A stretch of 64,000 nucleotides of DNA from Marinomonas polaris DSM 16579 (GTDB taxonomy: Bacteria > Pseudomonadota > Gammaproteobacteria > Pseudomonadales > Marinomonadaceae). Positions 27,137 to 37,258 of the stretch are shown here, one piece after another. The notes beneath the pieces are model-generated. The model was not told the origin of the DNA. It ran no database searches and saw only the letters and a list, made by a program, of their open reading frames with translations. The stretch's first letter is position 1; every line of letters begins with the position of its first letter. The translations under genes and the position numbers were made by a program. The stretch spans positions 124,001 through 188,000 of the forward strand of contig NZ_FQVF01000006.1 of assembly GCF_900129155.1 (NCBI RefSeq), read 5' to 3'.

Positions 27137-29760
27137 TTTTTCTTACCTTCCTCAATCACCCATTTAGAGCCGACATAAAATGCTTTCCAGCCTGTTGGCT
27201 TACCTTCCTCTTCCGTCATGACATATTGCTCTTTCGTCTTGCGGCTATATCGAATAATGGCTGGGCGACCTTCAGAATCTTTTTTAGGCGCTTTTGCAAA
27301 AAAGTGATATTTAGGATCTATTTGATCCATATATGGAAGCAATTCTTCAACCAATGGGGCACGAGTTTCACGCTTGCGTGGGAATTGACTTGCCGCCAAG
27401 AATAAACCCGTTGCGCCGTCACGAAGCACATAGTGATCTTCTACTTTTTGACAAGCGAGATCTGGCATCGGTACTGGATCCATCTTTGGTGGCGCAGCTT
27501 CACCACTCTTTAATAACTTACGAGTGTTTTTGCATTCATCATTAGTACAGCCAAAGTATTTACCAAAACGACCGGTTTTAAGCTGCATCTCTGATCCGCA
27601 CTTATCGCATTCAAGTGTCGGGCCGTCATAGCCTTTAATTTTAAAGACTCCAGTTTCCACTTCGTAACCAGAACAAGCCGGATTATTACCACAAACATGA
27701 AGCTTGCGATGCTCATCCATTAAATAACTGTCCATGGCCGATCCACAAATCTTGCAGCGATGCTTATTGATAAGCGCTTTAGATTCACCCTCTTCATCAT
27801 CTACAGCAATGGCTTCGTCGCCACGGATAAGATTAATAGTCGCTTTACAACGCTCTTTGGGAGGCAAAGCATACCCAGAACAAGACATAAATACGCCTGT
27901 GCTGGCAGTACGGATCTGCATCGGGCGAGAACAAGTTGGACATTCAATATCGGTCGGTGTTGGCTCATTCAGCATCATACCGCCATCTGGCGATTCTGCC
28001 TTAGCTAACACCGAGCTAAAATCTTTATAAAACGCATTAAGCGTTTTAATCCAATCTTTATTACCTTGTGCAATTTCGTCTAGTTGTTCTTCCATTTGGG
28101 CCGTAAAACTGAAATTCATCAAAGAATTAAAGCTATCAACCAAACGTTCAGTAACGATATCACCCATTTTTTCCGCGTAAAAACGACGGTTTTCAACACG
28201 TACATACCCACGATCTTGAATCGTAGAAATGATAGATGCGTAAGTTGATGGACGACCGATTCCACGCTTCTCAAGCTCTTTAACCAAACTTGCTTCGCTA
28301 AAACGCGCAACAGGTTTAGTAAAATGTTGCTCAGGCAATAATTCTTTAAGAGCCAAATATTCACCCTGACCTACGTCAGGCAAAATATTATCTTCGCCTT
28401 TTTTAGCAACCGTCTGCATAGCGCGAGTATAACCATCAAAGCGCAAAATACGCCCTTTAGCTTTAAACTCGTATTCACCACTGGTAACAGTTATGGTCGT
28501 TGACGTGTATTCTGCTGGCGTCATTTGACACGCCATGAATTGGCTGCGAATCAAATCATACAAACGATGTGCATCTTTCTCCATGCCTAGCAAGTCATCA
28601 ACACGTACGGTAACATCAGAAGGTCGAATCGCTTCATGCGCCTCTTGAGCACCTTCTTTACTGCTGTAACGTATCGGATCAGCAGGCAAATAAGCCTCGC
28701 CAAAGCTGGAAAGAATATACCCTCTTAATGCCTCAACCGCGTCAACACTCAAATTGGTCGAGTCAGTACGCATGTAAGTGATATAACCGCCTTCATACAA
28801 GCGCTGTGCTAGCATCATGGTCTTCTTAACACCATAGCCTAAACGAGTACTTGCCGCCTGCTGTAACGTAGAAGTGATGAACGGCGCAGATGGCTTGCTG
28901 CTTGTCGGCTTATCTTCTCGACTACTAACAAGGTATTTCGCATCATTTAAGCGAGCAACATGCTCATCAGATTGCGCCTTGTTAACTGGACGATATTCTT
29001 TGTCTTGGTATTTTGCAGCCTCGAATTTAATGACTTCTTTCGATGGCGTCGCAAGCATTGCATCTAATTCCCAGAACTCATCAGGAATGAAAGCACGGAT
29101 TTCTTTTTCACGTTCAACGATTAAGCGAACTGCAACGGACTGAACTCGCCCAGCAGATAAACCTCTCGCTACTTTCGACCAAAGCAAAGGTGACACCATA
29201 AAGCCAACTACTCGGTCCAAGAAACGACGAGCTTGTTGAGCGTTTACACGATCCATGTCTAATTCAGATGGCGTTTCAAACGCAGCTTTAATGGCTTTTT
29301 TTGTAATCTCGTTAAATACCACACGCTTATAGCGACTATCATCACCACCAATAGCTTCACGAAGATGCCAAGCAATTGCTTCTCCCTCTCTATCCAAATC
29401 GGTTGCGAGATAGATGGTGTCAGCATTTTTTGCCAAACGTTTTAGCTCATCGACAACTTTTTCTTTACCTGGCAGAATTTCATAGTGAGCTTTCCAGTTA
29501 CTCTCTGGATCAACCCCCATTCTAGAAATCAACTGCTGACGTGATTTGCTACTTTTATACTCAAGTTTTTCTTCCGGACTCATTTTACGCGTCAAAGCAG
29601 CCTGCTTTGCACGCTCTTGAGGCGTAGAGGTGGCAGTTGTACCTGAAGGCAGGTCACGTATGTGCCCGACACTAGATTTGACAATAAAGTCGTTGCCCAG
29701 GTATTTGTTGATGGTTTTCGCCTTAGCAGGCGATTCCACGATAACCAGTGATTTTCCCAT
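27133..29760 (-). CDS. topA: DNA topoisomerase I
   Basis: Type IA topoisomerase that relaxes negative supercoils. The 875-residue protein has the Toprim domain ([19 protein letters not shown] and the DxDxxxE motif TDLDREGE, Asp121, Asp123, Glu127), and catalytic Tyr329 followed by Met and Arg331 in ITYMRTDST. The [13 protein letters not shown] segment follows. The C-terminus carries several four-Cys zinc-ribbon units ([23 protein letters not shown]) and a basic tail ending in KKK. Length is near E. coli TopA (865). It overlaps the DUF6586-like gene by 4 bases. The upstream ribosome site is weak. Confidence 0.97.
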   Translation of the reverse strand: MGKSLVIVESPAKAKTINKYLGNDFIVKSSVGHIRDLPSGTTATSTPQERAKQAALTRKMSPEEKLEYKSSKSRQQLISRMGVDPESNWKAHYEILPGKEKVVDELKRLAKNADTIYLATDLDREGEAIAWHLREAIGGDDSRYKRVVFNEITKKAIKAAFETPSELDMDRVNAQQARRFLDRVVGFMVSPLLWSKVARGLSAGRVQSVAVRLIVEREKEIRAFIPDEFWELDAMLATPSKEVIKFEAAKYQDKEYRPVNKAQSDEHVARLNDAKYLVSSREDKPTSSKPSAPFITSTLQQAASTRLGYGVKKTMMLAQRLYEGGYITYMRTDSTNLSVDAVEALRGYILSSFGEAYLPADPIRYSSKEGAQEAHEAIRPSDVTVRVDDLLGMEKDAHRLYDLIRSQFMACQMTPAEYTSTTITVTSGEYEFKAKGRILRFDGYTRAMQTVAKKGEDNILPDVGQGEYLALKELLPEQHFTKPVARFSEASLVKELEKRGIGRPSTYASIISTIQDRGYVRVENRRFYAEKMGDIVTERLVDSFNSLMNFSFTAQMEEQLDEIAQGNKDWIKTLNAFYKDFSSVLAKAESPDGGMMLNEPTPTDIECPTCSRPMQIRTASTGVFMSCSGYALPPKERCKATINLIRGDEAIAVDDEEGESKALINKHRCKICGSAMDSYLMDEHRKLHVCGNNPACSGYEVETGVFKIKGYDGPTLECDKCGSEMQLKTGRFGKYFGCTNDECKNTRKLLKSGEAAPPKMDPVPMPDLACQKVEDHYVLRDGATGLFLAASQFPRKRETRAPLVEELLPYMDQIDPKYHFFAKAPKKDSEGRPAIIRYSRKTKEQYVMTEEEGKPTGWKAFYVGSKWVIEEGKKK

Positions 29761-29950
29761 TGAACTGTGTAAGCCTTTTAATAAAGTAGGTCTGCAAATC
29801 CACGTTGCACGAAGTTTAATCTCTAGGGGCGCTGATATTAAGCAAACACCTTTTATATGACAAGCGATCCCTGTATTGTTTCACACATTATATCTTGCTG
29901 AACTTAGTATTTCTTATTTAACATACTGAATTCGTTGCTTAAGGACAATC

Positions 29951-30703
29951 ATGGCTACCCTCCAAATATTAACAATTGCATTTTTGATCATTATTGTACT
30001 TTTATCTGTGGTCATTGGATCAAGAGCACATCAAAAAGAAAAAGAAATCACTCAAAGACGTGTAAAACAATTGCAACTATCAAATCGCGCGGATCGTGTT
30101 GAACAACATATCCGCGGTTTAAAAGATATTAATACCGATACCATTGCCACCGATGTGCTTTATGATTTCTATCTAGACACACTTCGAGAGCTTCTGCAAT
30201 ATTCCGATGATCCCGAAAAGATTGAAGTTCGCATTGCAACCGCCGAAGAAGGCAGAAATAACGACCCCGTTCCATTCAATCCAGAACCTGAACCTTTTAG
30301 CTTCCAAGAAAAAAGCAACTACAAAGAGCGCCTTACCAAACTTGCCAAAATGTTGCTTTATTTACGCCGAAAAGGACGTATTAGTAATACGCATTATCAA
30401 GCCTGCTACGAATATCTGCGCTGGCTTAACTTGTGGATTCAATTAAATCGCCAAATGGTTCAAGCAAATAAAAACTTTGCTGGTGGAGATATGCGCGTAG
30501 CACAAACTCTTTATGGGGTAATTTTGTCGCACATTAAATCCGATGCCACAGAGCGCCCAGAAAAAAACACCCTCAAAAACTTCGTAACAGACCGAATGAA
30601 ACAGATACTGTCACCTAAAATTGAAGCGATGAAAGCCAGTGATAACCCAGAAGAAGTATTGAGTGAACTCCTTCACAACCTAGAAATACCTAAGAATTCT
30701 TAA
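29951..30703 (+). CDS. Membrane-anchored hypothetical protein
   Basis: A 250-residue protein with one N-terminal membrane anchor (residues 4-23, LQILTIAFLIIIVLLSVVIG) and a large, charged, mainly helical cytoplasmic part. The centre has a proline/glutamate-rich linker (FNPEPEPFSFQEKS), followed by a helical domain with RLTKLAKMLLYLRRKGRI and YLRWLNLWIQLNRQM. I do not recognise the family. It is divergent from topA (190-bp gap) and followed by a terminator. It may be a conserved gammaproteobacterial membrane protein, but no role is inferred. Confidence 0.75.
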   Translation: MATLQILTIAFLIIIVLLSVVIGSRAHQKEKEITQRRVKQLQLSNRADRVEQHIRGLKDINTDTIATDVLYDFYLDTLRELLQYSDDPEKIEVRIATAEEGRNNDPVPFNPEPEPFSFQEKSNYKERLTKLAKMLLYLRRKGRISNTHYQACYEYLRWLNLWIQLNRQMVQANKNFAGGDMRVAQTLYGVILSHIKSDATERPEKNTLKNFVTDRMKQILSPKIEAMKASDNPEEVLSELLHNLEIPKNS

Positions 30704-30726
30704 TTCAATATTATTAACACCATAAT

Positions 30727-30762
30727 AAGCGTCACTCTTATTTCTAATTAGGGACGCTTTTT
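30727..30762 (+). terminator. Terminator after the 29951-30703 gene
   Basis: A 7-bp stem AAGCGTC / GACGCTT with a 19-nt loop and a TTTTT tail, 23 bases after the stop. It overlaps the last codons of the convergent gene at 30744. Confidence 0.6.
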
Positions 30763-31232
30763 ACTTCAGCCAATGAAAACACCAGTGTAGCCAACTCATC
30801 CAAAACCGACTCATCACCAGCCTCATTCCAATACAATGACACACACTCAGGTGTGATTTTTACCCCTACAAGCAATGCTCCGTATTTTTCTAATACTTTT
30901 TGGGCATCAGCAGTCAGTGCAAATAATTCACTAGACCACCACCCACTAAGCAGGGCATTATATTTCCATACTTCATAAGGTAGCAGCCAAATACAATCAG
31001 GCAATGAAGTTACAGGCTTCAGCCGATAAAAAGAATAGGCAATCGTTTTTTGCCGATTCATTGATTTATCCCACTTGTCAGGAAGGTCAATTGATGTAAG
31101 CTGAACAGTAAGACCAAGTTTTCGAGCATGCATGCGTAAAGCCATGCGTTGACGCTCTTTTTTAGGAGGCATAATCCATAACGCCGACCCCATTAATGAT
31201 AGTGTAATAAAAATAACAATAAGAGCGGTCAT
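30744..31232 (-). CDS. Hypothetical protein with N-terminal membrane segment
   Basis: A 162-residue protein with one N-terminal hydrophobic segment (residues 2-20, ALIVIFITLSLMGSALWIM), then PPKKERQRMALRMHARKLGL and a soluble alpha/beta domain containing WLLPYEVWKYNALLSGWWSSEL. The layout suggests an inner-membrane protein with the positive side in the cytoplasm. No family recognised; I recall similar small proteins in pseudomonads but not a name. Convergent with the 29951 gene and divergent from the stress protein gene at 31296. Confidence 0.7.
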   Translation of the reverse strand: MTALIVIFITLSLMGSALWIMPPKKERQRMALRMHARKLGLTVQLTSIDLPDKWDKSMNRQKTIAYSFYRLKPVTSLPDCIWLLPYEVWKYNALLSGWWSSELFALTADAQKVLEKYGALLVGVKITPECVSLYWNEAGDESVLDELATLVFSLAEVKSVPN

Positions 31233-31295
31233 ATTTTAATGTCTCTCTAGTTTTAAACTAAAATAAATTAATCGAGCCAAATTTGGAGGTGTTCT

Positions 31296-31736
31296 ATGAT
31301 GTATAGCAGAATTTTACTCGCTGTTGACCTAACTGATGAAAGTATTAAAGTAGCTAATAAAGCCGTCGCGCTATGCAAAGCAACGGGTGCGGAACTTACC
31401 ATACTCCATGTTATTGAATCACTCAATTACGCCTATGGTGGTGATGTACCAATCGATATCACAGATATTCAAGCACAATTACAAGAAACTGCTAAAGAGC
31501 GCATTGCCATCCTTGAAGCCCAATTGGACGTTCCAGTTCAAGAAAGCTGCATTTCACAAGGCGGCATAGAAAGCGAAATACACCGTATTGCTGAAGAAAA
31601 ACGAGTCGATCTTATTGTTGTAGGAAGTCATGGTCGTCATGGTCTTGCTCTATTATTAGGATCCACAGCAAATGGCGTTCTTCATGGCGCACCTTGTGAC
31701 GTATTAGCAGTTAAAGTGGTAAAAGACAAAGACTAG
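31296..31736 (+). CDS. Universal stress protein, UspA family
   Basis: Single-domain Usp of 146 residues, a Rossmann-like nucleotide-binding fold. The N-terminus MMYSRILLAVDLTDESIKVANKAV and the ATP-binding motif VVGSHGRHGLALLLGSTANGVLH (G-2x-G-9x-GS) suggest an ATP-binding Usp rather than the non-binding UspA type. GGAGGTG precedes the start. Two ATGs are adjacent. It stands alone between the unknown gene and cysS and is closed by a terminator. Its specific stress role is not known. Confidence 0.92.
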   Translation: MMYSRILLAVDLTDESIKVANKAVALCKATGAELTILHVIESLNYAYGGDVPIDITDIQAQLQETAKERIAILEAQLDVPVQESCISQGGIESEIHRIAEEKRVDLIVVGSHGRHGLALLLGSTANGVLHGAPCDVLAVKVVKDKD

Positions 31737-31750
31737 CAACAATTAGTCAT

Positions 31751-31789
31751 ATAATAAAAAGGCGATGGATTACATCGCCTTTTTATTAT
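31751..31789. terminator. Bidirectional terminator between usp and cysS
   Basis: A 17-bp stem with core AAAAAGGCGATG / CATCGCCTTTTT and a 5-nt loop. A-rich on the left, T-rich on the right, so it serves convergent usp and cysS. Confidence 0.9.
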
Positions 31790-31804
31790 TCTCAATTTAC
31801 TACT

Positions 31805-33187
31805 TTAACTTCTGGTCCAAGTCGTCCCTTCTCTGCTATCGAGAAGTTCAATTCCTTGACTAGCCAGTTCATCACGAATTTCATCACTACGAGCAAAGTT
31901 TTTGTCTTTGCGAGCTTGAGTTCTTTCGTCGATTAAAGCCTGTATTGCCACCTCATCTAATCCTTCAGACACAGTGCTGTTTTGCAAAAAGTACTCTGGA
32001 TCTTGATACAACAACCCAAGCAATTCTGCCAAAGAGCGTAACTCCGCAGCCAGCACCAAGGCCTTATCTGCATCTTCTGTTTTTGCTTTATTTAGCTCAC
32101 GAACTAGCTCAAACAACACAGAAACAGCGACTGCAGTGTTAAAGTCATCTTTCATGGCCTCTTCAAAGCGCTCAGTAAAGACGGTTGGCTCGAATGACTC
32201 AGCAACCTGCTGTTGACGTAAAGCAGTGTAAAGGCGCTCTAAAGCAACCTTAGCCTCTAGCAAACTTTGATCTGAGTAATCAATCGCACTGCGATATTGG
32301 CTTGAAACCATCAGGTAGCGAACCACCTCAGGATTAAACTTGGCCAATACATCGCGCACGGTGAAAAAATTACCCAAAGACTTGGACATTTTTTCGTTGT
32401 TAACACGAACTGCACCACAGTGCATCCAATAGTTCACATAGTCTTTGCCTGTCGCCGCCTCTGATTGAGCAATTTCGTTTTCGTGATGAGGGAACTTAAG
32501 ATCAGGCCCACCACCATGAATATCAAAATGACTACCAAGACAATTAGTCGACATAGCAGAACATTCAATATGCCAACCAGGACGACCATCACCCCAAGGA
32601 GAAGACCAAGACACTTCGCCAGCTTTCGCTTGTTTCCACAAAACGAAATCCGCTGGATGCTCTTTTGCCACCTCAACATCAATACGCGCACCAGCCAACA
32701 TATCTTCAAGCTTACGGTTATTTAATTTGCCGTAATCTTTGAATTTAGTGGCTCGATAATAAACGTCGCCAGAAGTGCCCTGATAAGCAAAACCTTTATC
32801 AATAAGGATTTGCACCATATCGATAATTTCTTGCATAAACTCAGTCGCCTTTGGCTCACGATCTGGCATTTTATTGCCAAGACGCAGTTCATCTTCGCGC
32901 TGCGCAGCAATCATGCGCTCAGTCAACGACTGAGTTGATTCGTTATTTTCTTCTGCACGCTTAATAATTTTGTCGTCAACATCAGTAATATTGCGAACGT
33001 AATTCAGCTCATAGCCAAGATGACGAATAAAACGCGAAATAATATCAAAGGAGATCATCGCGCGAGCATGACCAATGTGACAGAAGTCGTATACCGTGTT
33101 ACCACAGACATACATCCCCACTTTGCCCTCTTCAATTGGTTTGAAAATTTCTTTCTTCCCGCTTAGGGTGTTGTAAATCTTCAACAT
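31805..33187 (-). CDS. cysS: Cysteinyl-tRNA synthetase
   Basis: Class I aminoacyl-tRNA synthetase charging tRNA-Cys. From the ATG at 33187 (MLKIYNTLSGKKEIF) it is 460 residues, as in E. coli (461). Motifs are the zinc-ligand Cys in GMYVCGNTVYD, HIGH box HIGHAR, WHIECS, and KMSKS box KMSKSLGNF. An N-terminal extension in the same frame would reach into glnS and lacks a ribosome site; AAGGAA lies 9 bases before the chosen ATG. It begins 4 bases after the glnS stop, so the two synthetase genes are co-transcribed. Confidence 0.97.
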   Translation of the reverse strand: MLKIYNTLSGKKEIFKPIEEGKVGMYVCGNTVYDFCHIGHARAMISFDIISRFIRHLGYELNYVRNITDVDDKIIKRAEENNESTQSLTERMIAAQREDELRLGNKMPDREPKATEFMQEIIDMVQILIDKGFAYQGTSGDVYYRATKFKDYGKLNNRKLEDMLAGARIDVEVAKEHPADFVLWKQAKAGEVSWSSPWGDGRPGWHIECSAMSTNCLGSHFDIHGGGPDLKFPHHENEIAQSEAATGKDYVNYWMHCGAVRVNNEKMSKSLGNFFTVRDVLAKFNPEVVRYLMVSSQYRSAIDYSDQSLLEAKVALERLYTALRQQQVAESFEPTVFTERFEEAMKDDFNTAVAVSVLFELVRELNKAKTEDADKALVLAAELRSLAELLGLLYQDPEYFLQNSTVSEGLDEVAIQALIDERTQARKDKNFARSDEIRDELASQGIELLDSREGTTWTRS

Positions 33188-33191
33188 GCGC

Positions 33192-34865
33192 TTAATTTCC
33201 TTTTGCTTCGATTTTCGCCCAAGAGTCACGTAATGTCACAGTACGGTTAAATACCATACCGTCTTCTTTCAGATCGCGACAAAAATACCCTTCACGCTCA
33301 AACTGGAAGCCTTGACCTTTGTCAGACGTCAACAAAGATGGCTCAACTTTAGCATTTGTTAATACCGTCAAAGACTCTGGATTAATAAAGTCTAAGAAGT
33401 TCTTATCTTCATAATTTGCATCAGGTGCTTCGTTTACGAATAAGCGATCATAAAGATTAACTGTTGCATCTACTGCATGTTTTGCGCTCACCCAATGAAT
33501 CACACCTTTTGGTTTGTAATCTTCAGGATTCACACCAAGAGTGTTTTCATCATAGCGACAAAGTAGTTCAACCACTTCGCCCGCTTCGTTTTTGATCGCT
33601 TCATCACAAGTAATGACGTAACCGCCACGAAGACGAACAGCACCATCCAGTGTCAAACGTTTCCATTTACGAGGTGGCACTTCAGCAAAATCAGCAGCGT
33701 CTATGTATAGATCTTTGCTAAACGGCACTTCGCGAGTACCCGCTTCTTCGCTTTTCGGGTGATTACCTACGGTGAAGATTTCTTCTTTGTCTGCTGGATA
33801 GTTGGTCAAGGTCACCTTAATTGGATTTAAAACGACCATGACTCGATTTGCGCTCGCATCCAGATCTTCACGAATAGCATGTTCGAGCATGCCAACATCT
33901 ACAACGCTGTCAGACTTGGTTACACCAATGCGTTCACAGAAGTTGCGGATAGACAGTGACGTATAACCACGACGGCGCAAACCAGAAATCGTTGGCATAC
34001 GAGGATCATCCCAACCATGAACATGTTTTTCGTCTACCAGTAACTTCAACTTACGCTTACTTGTTACCGTGTAGTTCAAGTTCAAACGCGCGAATTCAAT
34101 TTGCTGCGGATGAGCCGTATTTAATGTCTCTAGAACCCAATCGTACAATGGACGATGATCTTGAAATTCCAACGTACATACAGAATGCGTAATATTTTCC
34201 AGTGCATCGGACAAACAATGAGTAAAGTCGTACATTGGGTAGACACACCATTTGTCACCCGTTTGGTGATGGTGTACATGGCGAACTCGATAAATGATCG
34301 GATCACGCATATTGATGTTTGGGCTTGCCATATCAATCTTGGCACGCAAAACAACTTCGCCGTCTTTGTACTTACCGTTTTTCATGTCCATAAAGATGGC
34401 CATATTTTCTTCAACGGTACGATCACGGAATGGGCTGTTTTTACCTGGTTCTTTTAAGGTGCCACGGTATTCGCGCATTTGCTCAGCATTAAGCTCACAA
34501 GCATAAGCTTTGCCTGCCTGAATAAGCTGCACAGCAAAATCAAATAACTGATCAAAATAGTCTGAAGCAAACTTAGGTTCGCCTTTCCATTCAAAACCAA
34601 GCCACTCAACATCGCGTTTAATAGATTCAATGTATTCAACACTTTCCTTCTCTGGGTTAGTGTCATCGAAACGTAGATTACATTGACCATTGTAACGCTG
34701 CGCTAAGCCAAAATTAAGGCAAATAGATTTAGCATGGCCAATGTGTAAGTAGCCATTTGGTTCAGGTGGAAAGCGAGTAAGAACCTTACCGCCATGCTTG
34801 CCTGATTCGTTATCTTTATCAATGATTTGGGTAATGAAATTACCTGGTTTAGACGTTTCTGACAT
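33192..34865 (-). CDS. glnS: Glutaminyl-tRNA synthetase
   Basis: Class I synthetase for tRNA-Gln. The ATG at 34865 gives [20 protein letters not shown] and 557 residues, close to E. coli GlnS (554); the open frame extends 80 codons further upstream through intergenic sequence and is not used. The HIGH signature [14 protein letters not shown] and the KMSKS-like TSKRKL segment are present, along with [17 protein letters not shown]. Presence of GlnS means Gln-tRNA is made directly rather than by transamidation. The following 4 bases lead into cysS. Confidence 0.97.
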   Translation of the reverse strand: MSETSKPGNFITQIIDKDNESGKHGGKVLTRFPPEPNGYLHIGHAKSICLNFGLAQRYNGQCNLRFDDTNPEKESVEYIESIKRDVEWLGFEWKGEPKFASDYFDQLFDFAVQLIQAGKAYACELNAEQMREYRGTLKEPGKNSPFRDRTVEENMAIFMDMKNGKYKDGEVVLRAKIDMASPNINMRDPIIYRVRHVHHHQTGDKWCVYPMYDFTHCLSDALENITHSVCTLEFQDHRPLYDWVLETLNTAHPQQIEFARLNLNYTVTSKRKLKLLVDEKHVHGWDDPRMPTISGLRRRGYTSLSIRNFCERIGVTKSDSVVDVGMLEHAIREDLDASANRVMVVLNPIKVTLTNYPADKEEIFTVGNHPKSEEAGTREVPFSKDLYIDAADFAEVPPRKWKRLTLDGAVRLRGGYVITCDEAIKNEAGEVVELLCRYDENTLGVNPEDYKPKGVIHWVSAKHAVDATVNLYDRLFVNEAPDANYEDKNFLDFINPESLTVLTNAKVEPSLLTSDKGQGFQFEREGYFCRDLKEDGMVFNRTVTLRDSWAKIEAKGN

Positions 34866-34955
34866 GTTTGATGTAAGTCCCGATAAGTGTTGGTCTAACA
34901 ATATTGTTACTTCGACCGACAAGTATATAGTATTTAGGTTTGCATGGGATATTGA

Positions 34956-34988
34956 GCAGAAAATCTTTTCTGCCTTTTTCTCTTTTTT
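34956..34988 (+). terminator. Plus-oriented hairpin with T-rich tail upstream of glnS
   Basis: GCAGAAAA (34956-34963) and TTTTCTGC (34966-34973) can pair, followed on the plus strand by CTTTTTCTCTTTTTTT. It has the form of a terminator for plus-strand transcription, although no plus-strand gene ends here. On the minus strand it lies between azlD and glnS without a T-run. Confidence 0.4.
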
Positions 34989-35317
34989 TATAAAGAAAAT
35001 CCGTATTTCGCCGCAAAGAAAACCAAAACGCCCACTAAAATAGTCAGCAGCTGTTGCTGACGCCAAATACCCACAACAAAAGCCGCCAACGCACCAAGTA
35101 ACCAAGGATTAGATGACGAGAAATCCACGTGCTTATTCGGCATCAAAATCATCGGCGTAATGATGGCGGTCAAAACCGCAACTGGAACAAACTTTAACGC
35201 TTTTTCGATAAAAGCAGGCATAACAACTTTATCCGCTCGCGCGAACAAAACAAACCGCACACCAAAAGTAACAGCAAACATACCAAGAATTATGAGAGAC
35301 CCTTGCCATAAAGTCAT
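34988..35317 (-). CDS. azlD: AzlD-type branched-chain amino acid export subunit
   Basis: Small membrane subunit (109 residues, about four hydrophobic segments) of the AzlCD exporter, related to E. coli YgaH. Features include [39 protein letters not shown], the AzlD core. It overlaps the azlC stop by 4 bases. AzlCD exports branched-chain amino acids or analogues in characterised bacteria; the substrate here is inferred. Downstream is glnS after 122 bp. Confidence 0.9.
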   Translation of the reverse strand: MTLWQGSLIILGMFAVTFGVRFVLFARADKVVMPAFIEKALKFVPVAVLTAIITPMILMPNKHVDFSSSNPWLLGALAAFVVGIWRQQQLLTILVGVLVFFAAKYGFSL

Positions 35318-36048
35318 TTGCTCACCTCTTGCATATTCTCATCTGAGTCCGAGATTGTTTTATTAGTAGAATCCACCACATACCCCATCACCACACCAAT
35401 TACTGCAGAGACCAACAATCCTAAATTATTTGGCAAACCAGATAATATGATTGAAGATGCACCTGCACTTAATAAACACAACCAAAATGCTTTATATTTT
35501 AAATATGGCGTAATGATGCCAATAAAGGTTGCCACCATAGCAAATTCCAGTCCCCATTCGCTCATACTGGGAATTAGCTCTCCAGACAACACACCTAAAA
35601 TGGTAGTCACATTCCACATTACATAAAACGAGAGAAAAGAACCGAGATATACTTTGTGTCCGTTTTTTTCATCGGCCGCTCCCACTTCATACATTGGTCG
35701 AACGGCAGCATAAGTTTCATCAATCAACCCAAAGCCCATAATAATTCGCATTGGCATTGGCAGATGCTTCACAAATCTGACCAAATCCGCGGCGTATAAA
35801 AGATGACGAAGATTAACAATAAAGGTGGTCGAAACAATTACCCAAAAAGGTGCGTGTAGTGCAATTAGTCCAAGTGCAACAAATTGCGCTGAGCCCGCAA
35901 AAACAAAAGCCGACATAGCTACAGCAAACCAAGGACTCAACCCATAACTCGATGCTAACGAGCCAAAAAGCAAACCAAAAGGAATGCCGCCAATAATCAT
36001 AGGTATGGAGGCTACAGCGCCTCGACGCATATGTTGCATTGTATTCAT
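35314..36048 (-). CDS. azlC: AzlC-type branched-chain amino acid export permease
   Basis: Large membrane subunit of 244 residues with about seven hydrophobic segments. The AzlC signature IPFGLLFGSLASSYGLSPW and the FVFAGSAQFVALGL segment are near the N-terminus, followed by NLRHLLYAADLVRF, typical of YgaZ/AzlC. It overlaps azlD by 4 bases at its 3' end and the regulator gene by 4 bases at its 5' end, so the three form one tightly coupled unit. The role is probably amino-acid export, by family. Confidence 0.92.
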   Translation of the reverse strand: MNTMQHMRRGAVASIPMIIGGIPFGLLFGSLASSYGLSPWFAVAMSAFVFAGSAQFVALGLIALHAPFWVIVSTTFIVNLRHLLYAADLVRFVKHLPMPMRIIMGFGLIDETYAAVRPMYEVGAADEKNGHKVYLGSFLSFYVMWNVTTILGVLSGELIPSMSEWGLEFAMVATFIGIITPYLKYKAFWLCLLSAGASSIILSGLPNNLGLLVSAVIGVVMGYVVDSTNKTISDSDENMQEVSK

Positions 36049-37028
36049 GAAGGATCTCGAGGCGTTTTTAATATTAATGATTTTTCCATATAAACATCCG
36101 CTCTTGCGTACAAAGAAGGATTAGGAAACGACTTCTCAACAAAACCATTTTTATCATAGAGACGCCTTGCCAATTTTAGGCACGACGCTGTTTCTAGCGA
36201 CAACACAGAAAAGCCGCCTTGAGTAGCAAAATCAATAGCAGTAGACAGCAAACGTTGAGCAATCCCTTTTCCTTGAGCGTGCTCAGCAACCGACAATTTA
36301 AATACTTCACCTCTTTTATTATCCAAAGCACTGTCATTCAGAGGAGCAAAAGCAATGGTTCCAACGACAGAATCTACCGATTTTCTTTTGCGAATCGCCA
36401 CCCAAACCACACCACCTTTTTCAATAACTTCTTCTTGCGGATTACTCAACACGATTCGATCCTTCTCGGCGATCTGATCTGGAAAATATCGCTCAAGCCA
36501 AGCCATATTTAGATCATAAAACGCTTTATCATGCTGACTTTCTAGCGATACAATTTGAATAGGTTCTAAGCGGTCTAGCACTTTATCCGCTAAGCTTCCA
36601 CCTAAAACCTGCGACTCCAAATAAGACAGGCCGTTCATAAAATTATCACTAGAAAAAGCCGTCATTTTTTCAAGGACAACTTTCATTTCTTGTAAGACAG
36701 GCTCCACGCGCTGCATAGCATTTAAGCCAAACTCAGAAAGGTGCAAGGAAGATCTTCGCTGATCTTGCTCATCCACTGTTTTCTCTAACAGCGCTTCTTT
36801 GATCATCTTAGTAGTTTGCTTGCTCACCGCAGGGTGACTTAGATGCAAACGGTCAGCAATTTCCATCACAGATAGACTTCCCGTTTTCTGCAACAACCTA
36901 AGAATAGGAAAATAGGTTGCCGAAATAGGTATATCGCACTGGGAATAAATTTCTTGCACCTGAATAAACAAATGATCACTTAATCGCTTTAATCGACTAC
37001 CTAGTGTCAGTACTCCGAACTGTTCCAT
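36045..37028 (-). CDS. MarR-family regulator fused to a GNAT acetyltransferase domain
   Basis: A two-domain protein of about 327 residues. The N-terminal part (1-140) is a MarR-like winged helix: RLLQKTGSLSVMEIADRLHLSHPAVSKQTTKMI is the DNA-binding helix region and DEQDQRRSSLHLSEFG the wing. The C-terminal part (about 160-320) is a GNAT domain with the coenzyme A loop AEHAQGKGIAQRLLSTA and LETASCLKLARRLYDKNGF. Start at the ATG 37028 with TTGGAA upstream; a longer frame to 37112 adds an unlikely tail. It overlaps azlC by 4 bases, so it probably controls azlCD. The acetyl acceptor is unknown. Confidence 0.88.
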   Translation of the reverse strand: MEQFGVLTLGSRLKRLSDHLFIQVQEIYSQCDIPISATYFPILRLLQKTGSLSVMEIADRLHLSHPAVSKQTTKMIKEALLEKTVDEQDQRRSSLHLSEFGLNAMQRVEPVLQEMKVVLEKMTAFSSDNFMNGLSYLESQVLGGSLADKVLDRLEPIQIVSLESQHDKAFYDLNMAWLERYFPDQIAEKDRIVLSNPQEEVIEKGGVVWVAIRKRKSVDSVVGTIAFAPLNDSALDNKRGEVFKLSVAEHAQGKGIAQRLLSTAIDFATQGGFSVLSLETASCLKLARRLYDKNGFVEKSFPNPSLYARADVYMEKSLILKTPRDPS

Positions 37029-37172
37029 GAAGTTTCCAACATATAAATTTTTTACAATAGAGTAAGGTCGCCCAAAAATAGGTAACCAGTTACGGATATA
37101 AAAATATCGCAAAGTTCCAGCCGTTACAAGCCCTGTTTCCTCTTAGATTTCTAGTTTGTGTGATTGCCTGTC

Positions 37173-37181
37173 TGCTATACT
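37173..37181 (+). promoter_or_regulatory. Extended -10 promoter element for queC
   Basis: TGCTATACT, an extended -10 (TGn before TATACT), 77 bases before the queC ATG. No good -35 at normal spacing, as is common with extended -10 promoters. It predicts an untranslated leader of about 70 nt. Confidence 0.5.
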
Positions 37182-37258
37182 CCGCGCTTTATCAACCCTC
37201 GCCTAGTTACTGTTATTTTTTGCAGTAACAAATAAGGCCTATTTTGAGGAACCAAAAG

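Noticed and set aside
34866..35105. N-terminal extension of GlnS
   Set aside because: The extra 80 codons cover the intergenic hairpin and have no GlnS-like sequence; homology begins at the ATG at 34865.
37113..37258. preQ1 riboswitch ahead of queC
   Set aside because: The leader lacks the C-loop and A-rich tail of preQ1-I and the consensus of the other classes. Only a simple hairpin is visible.
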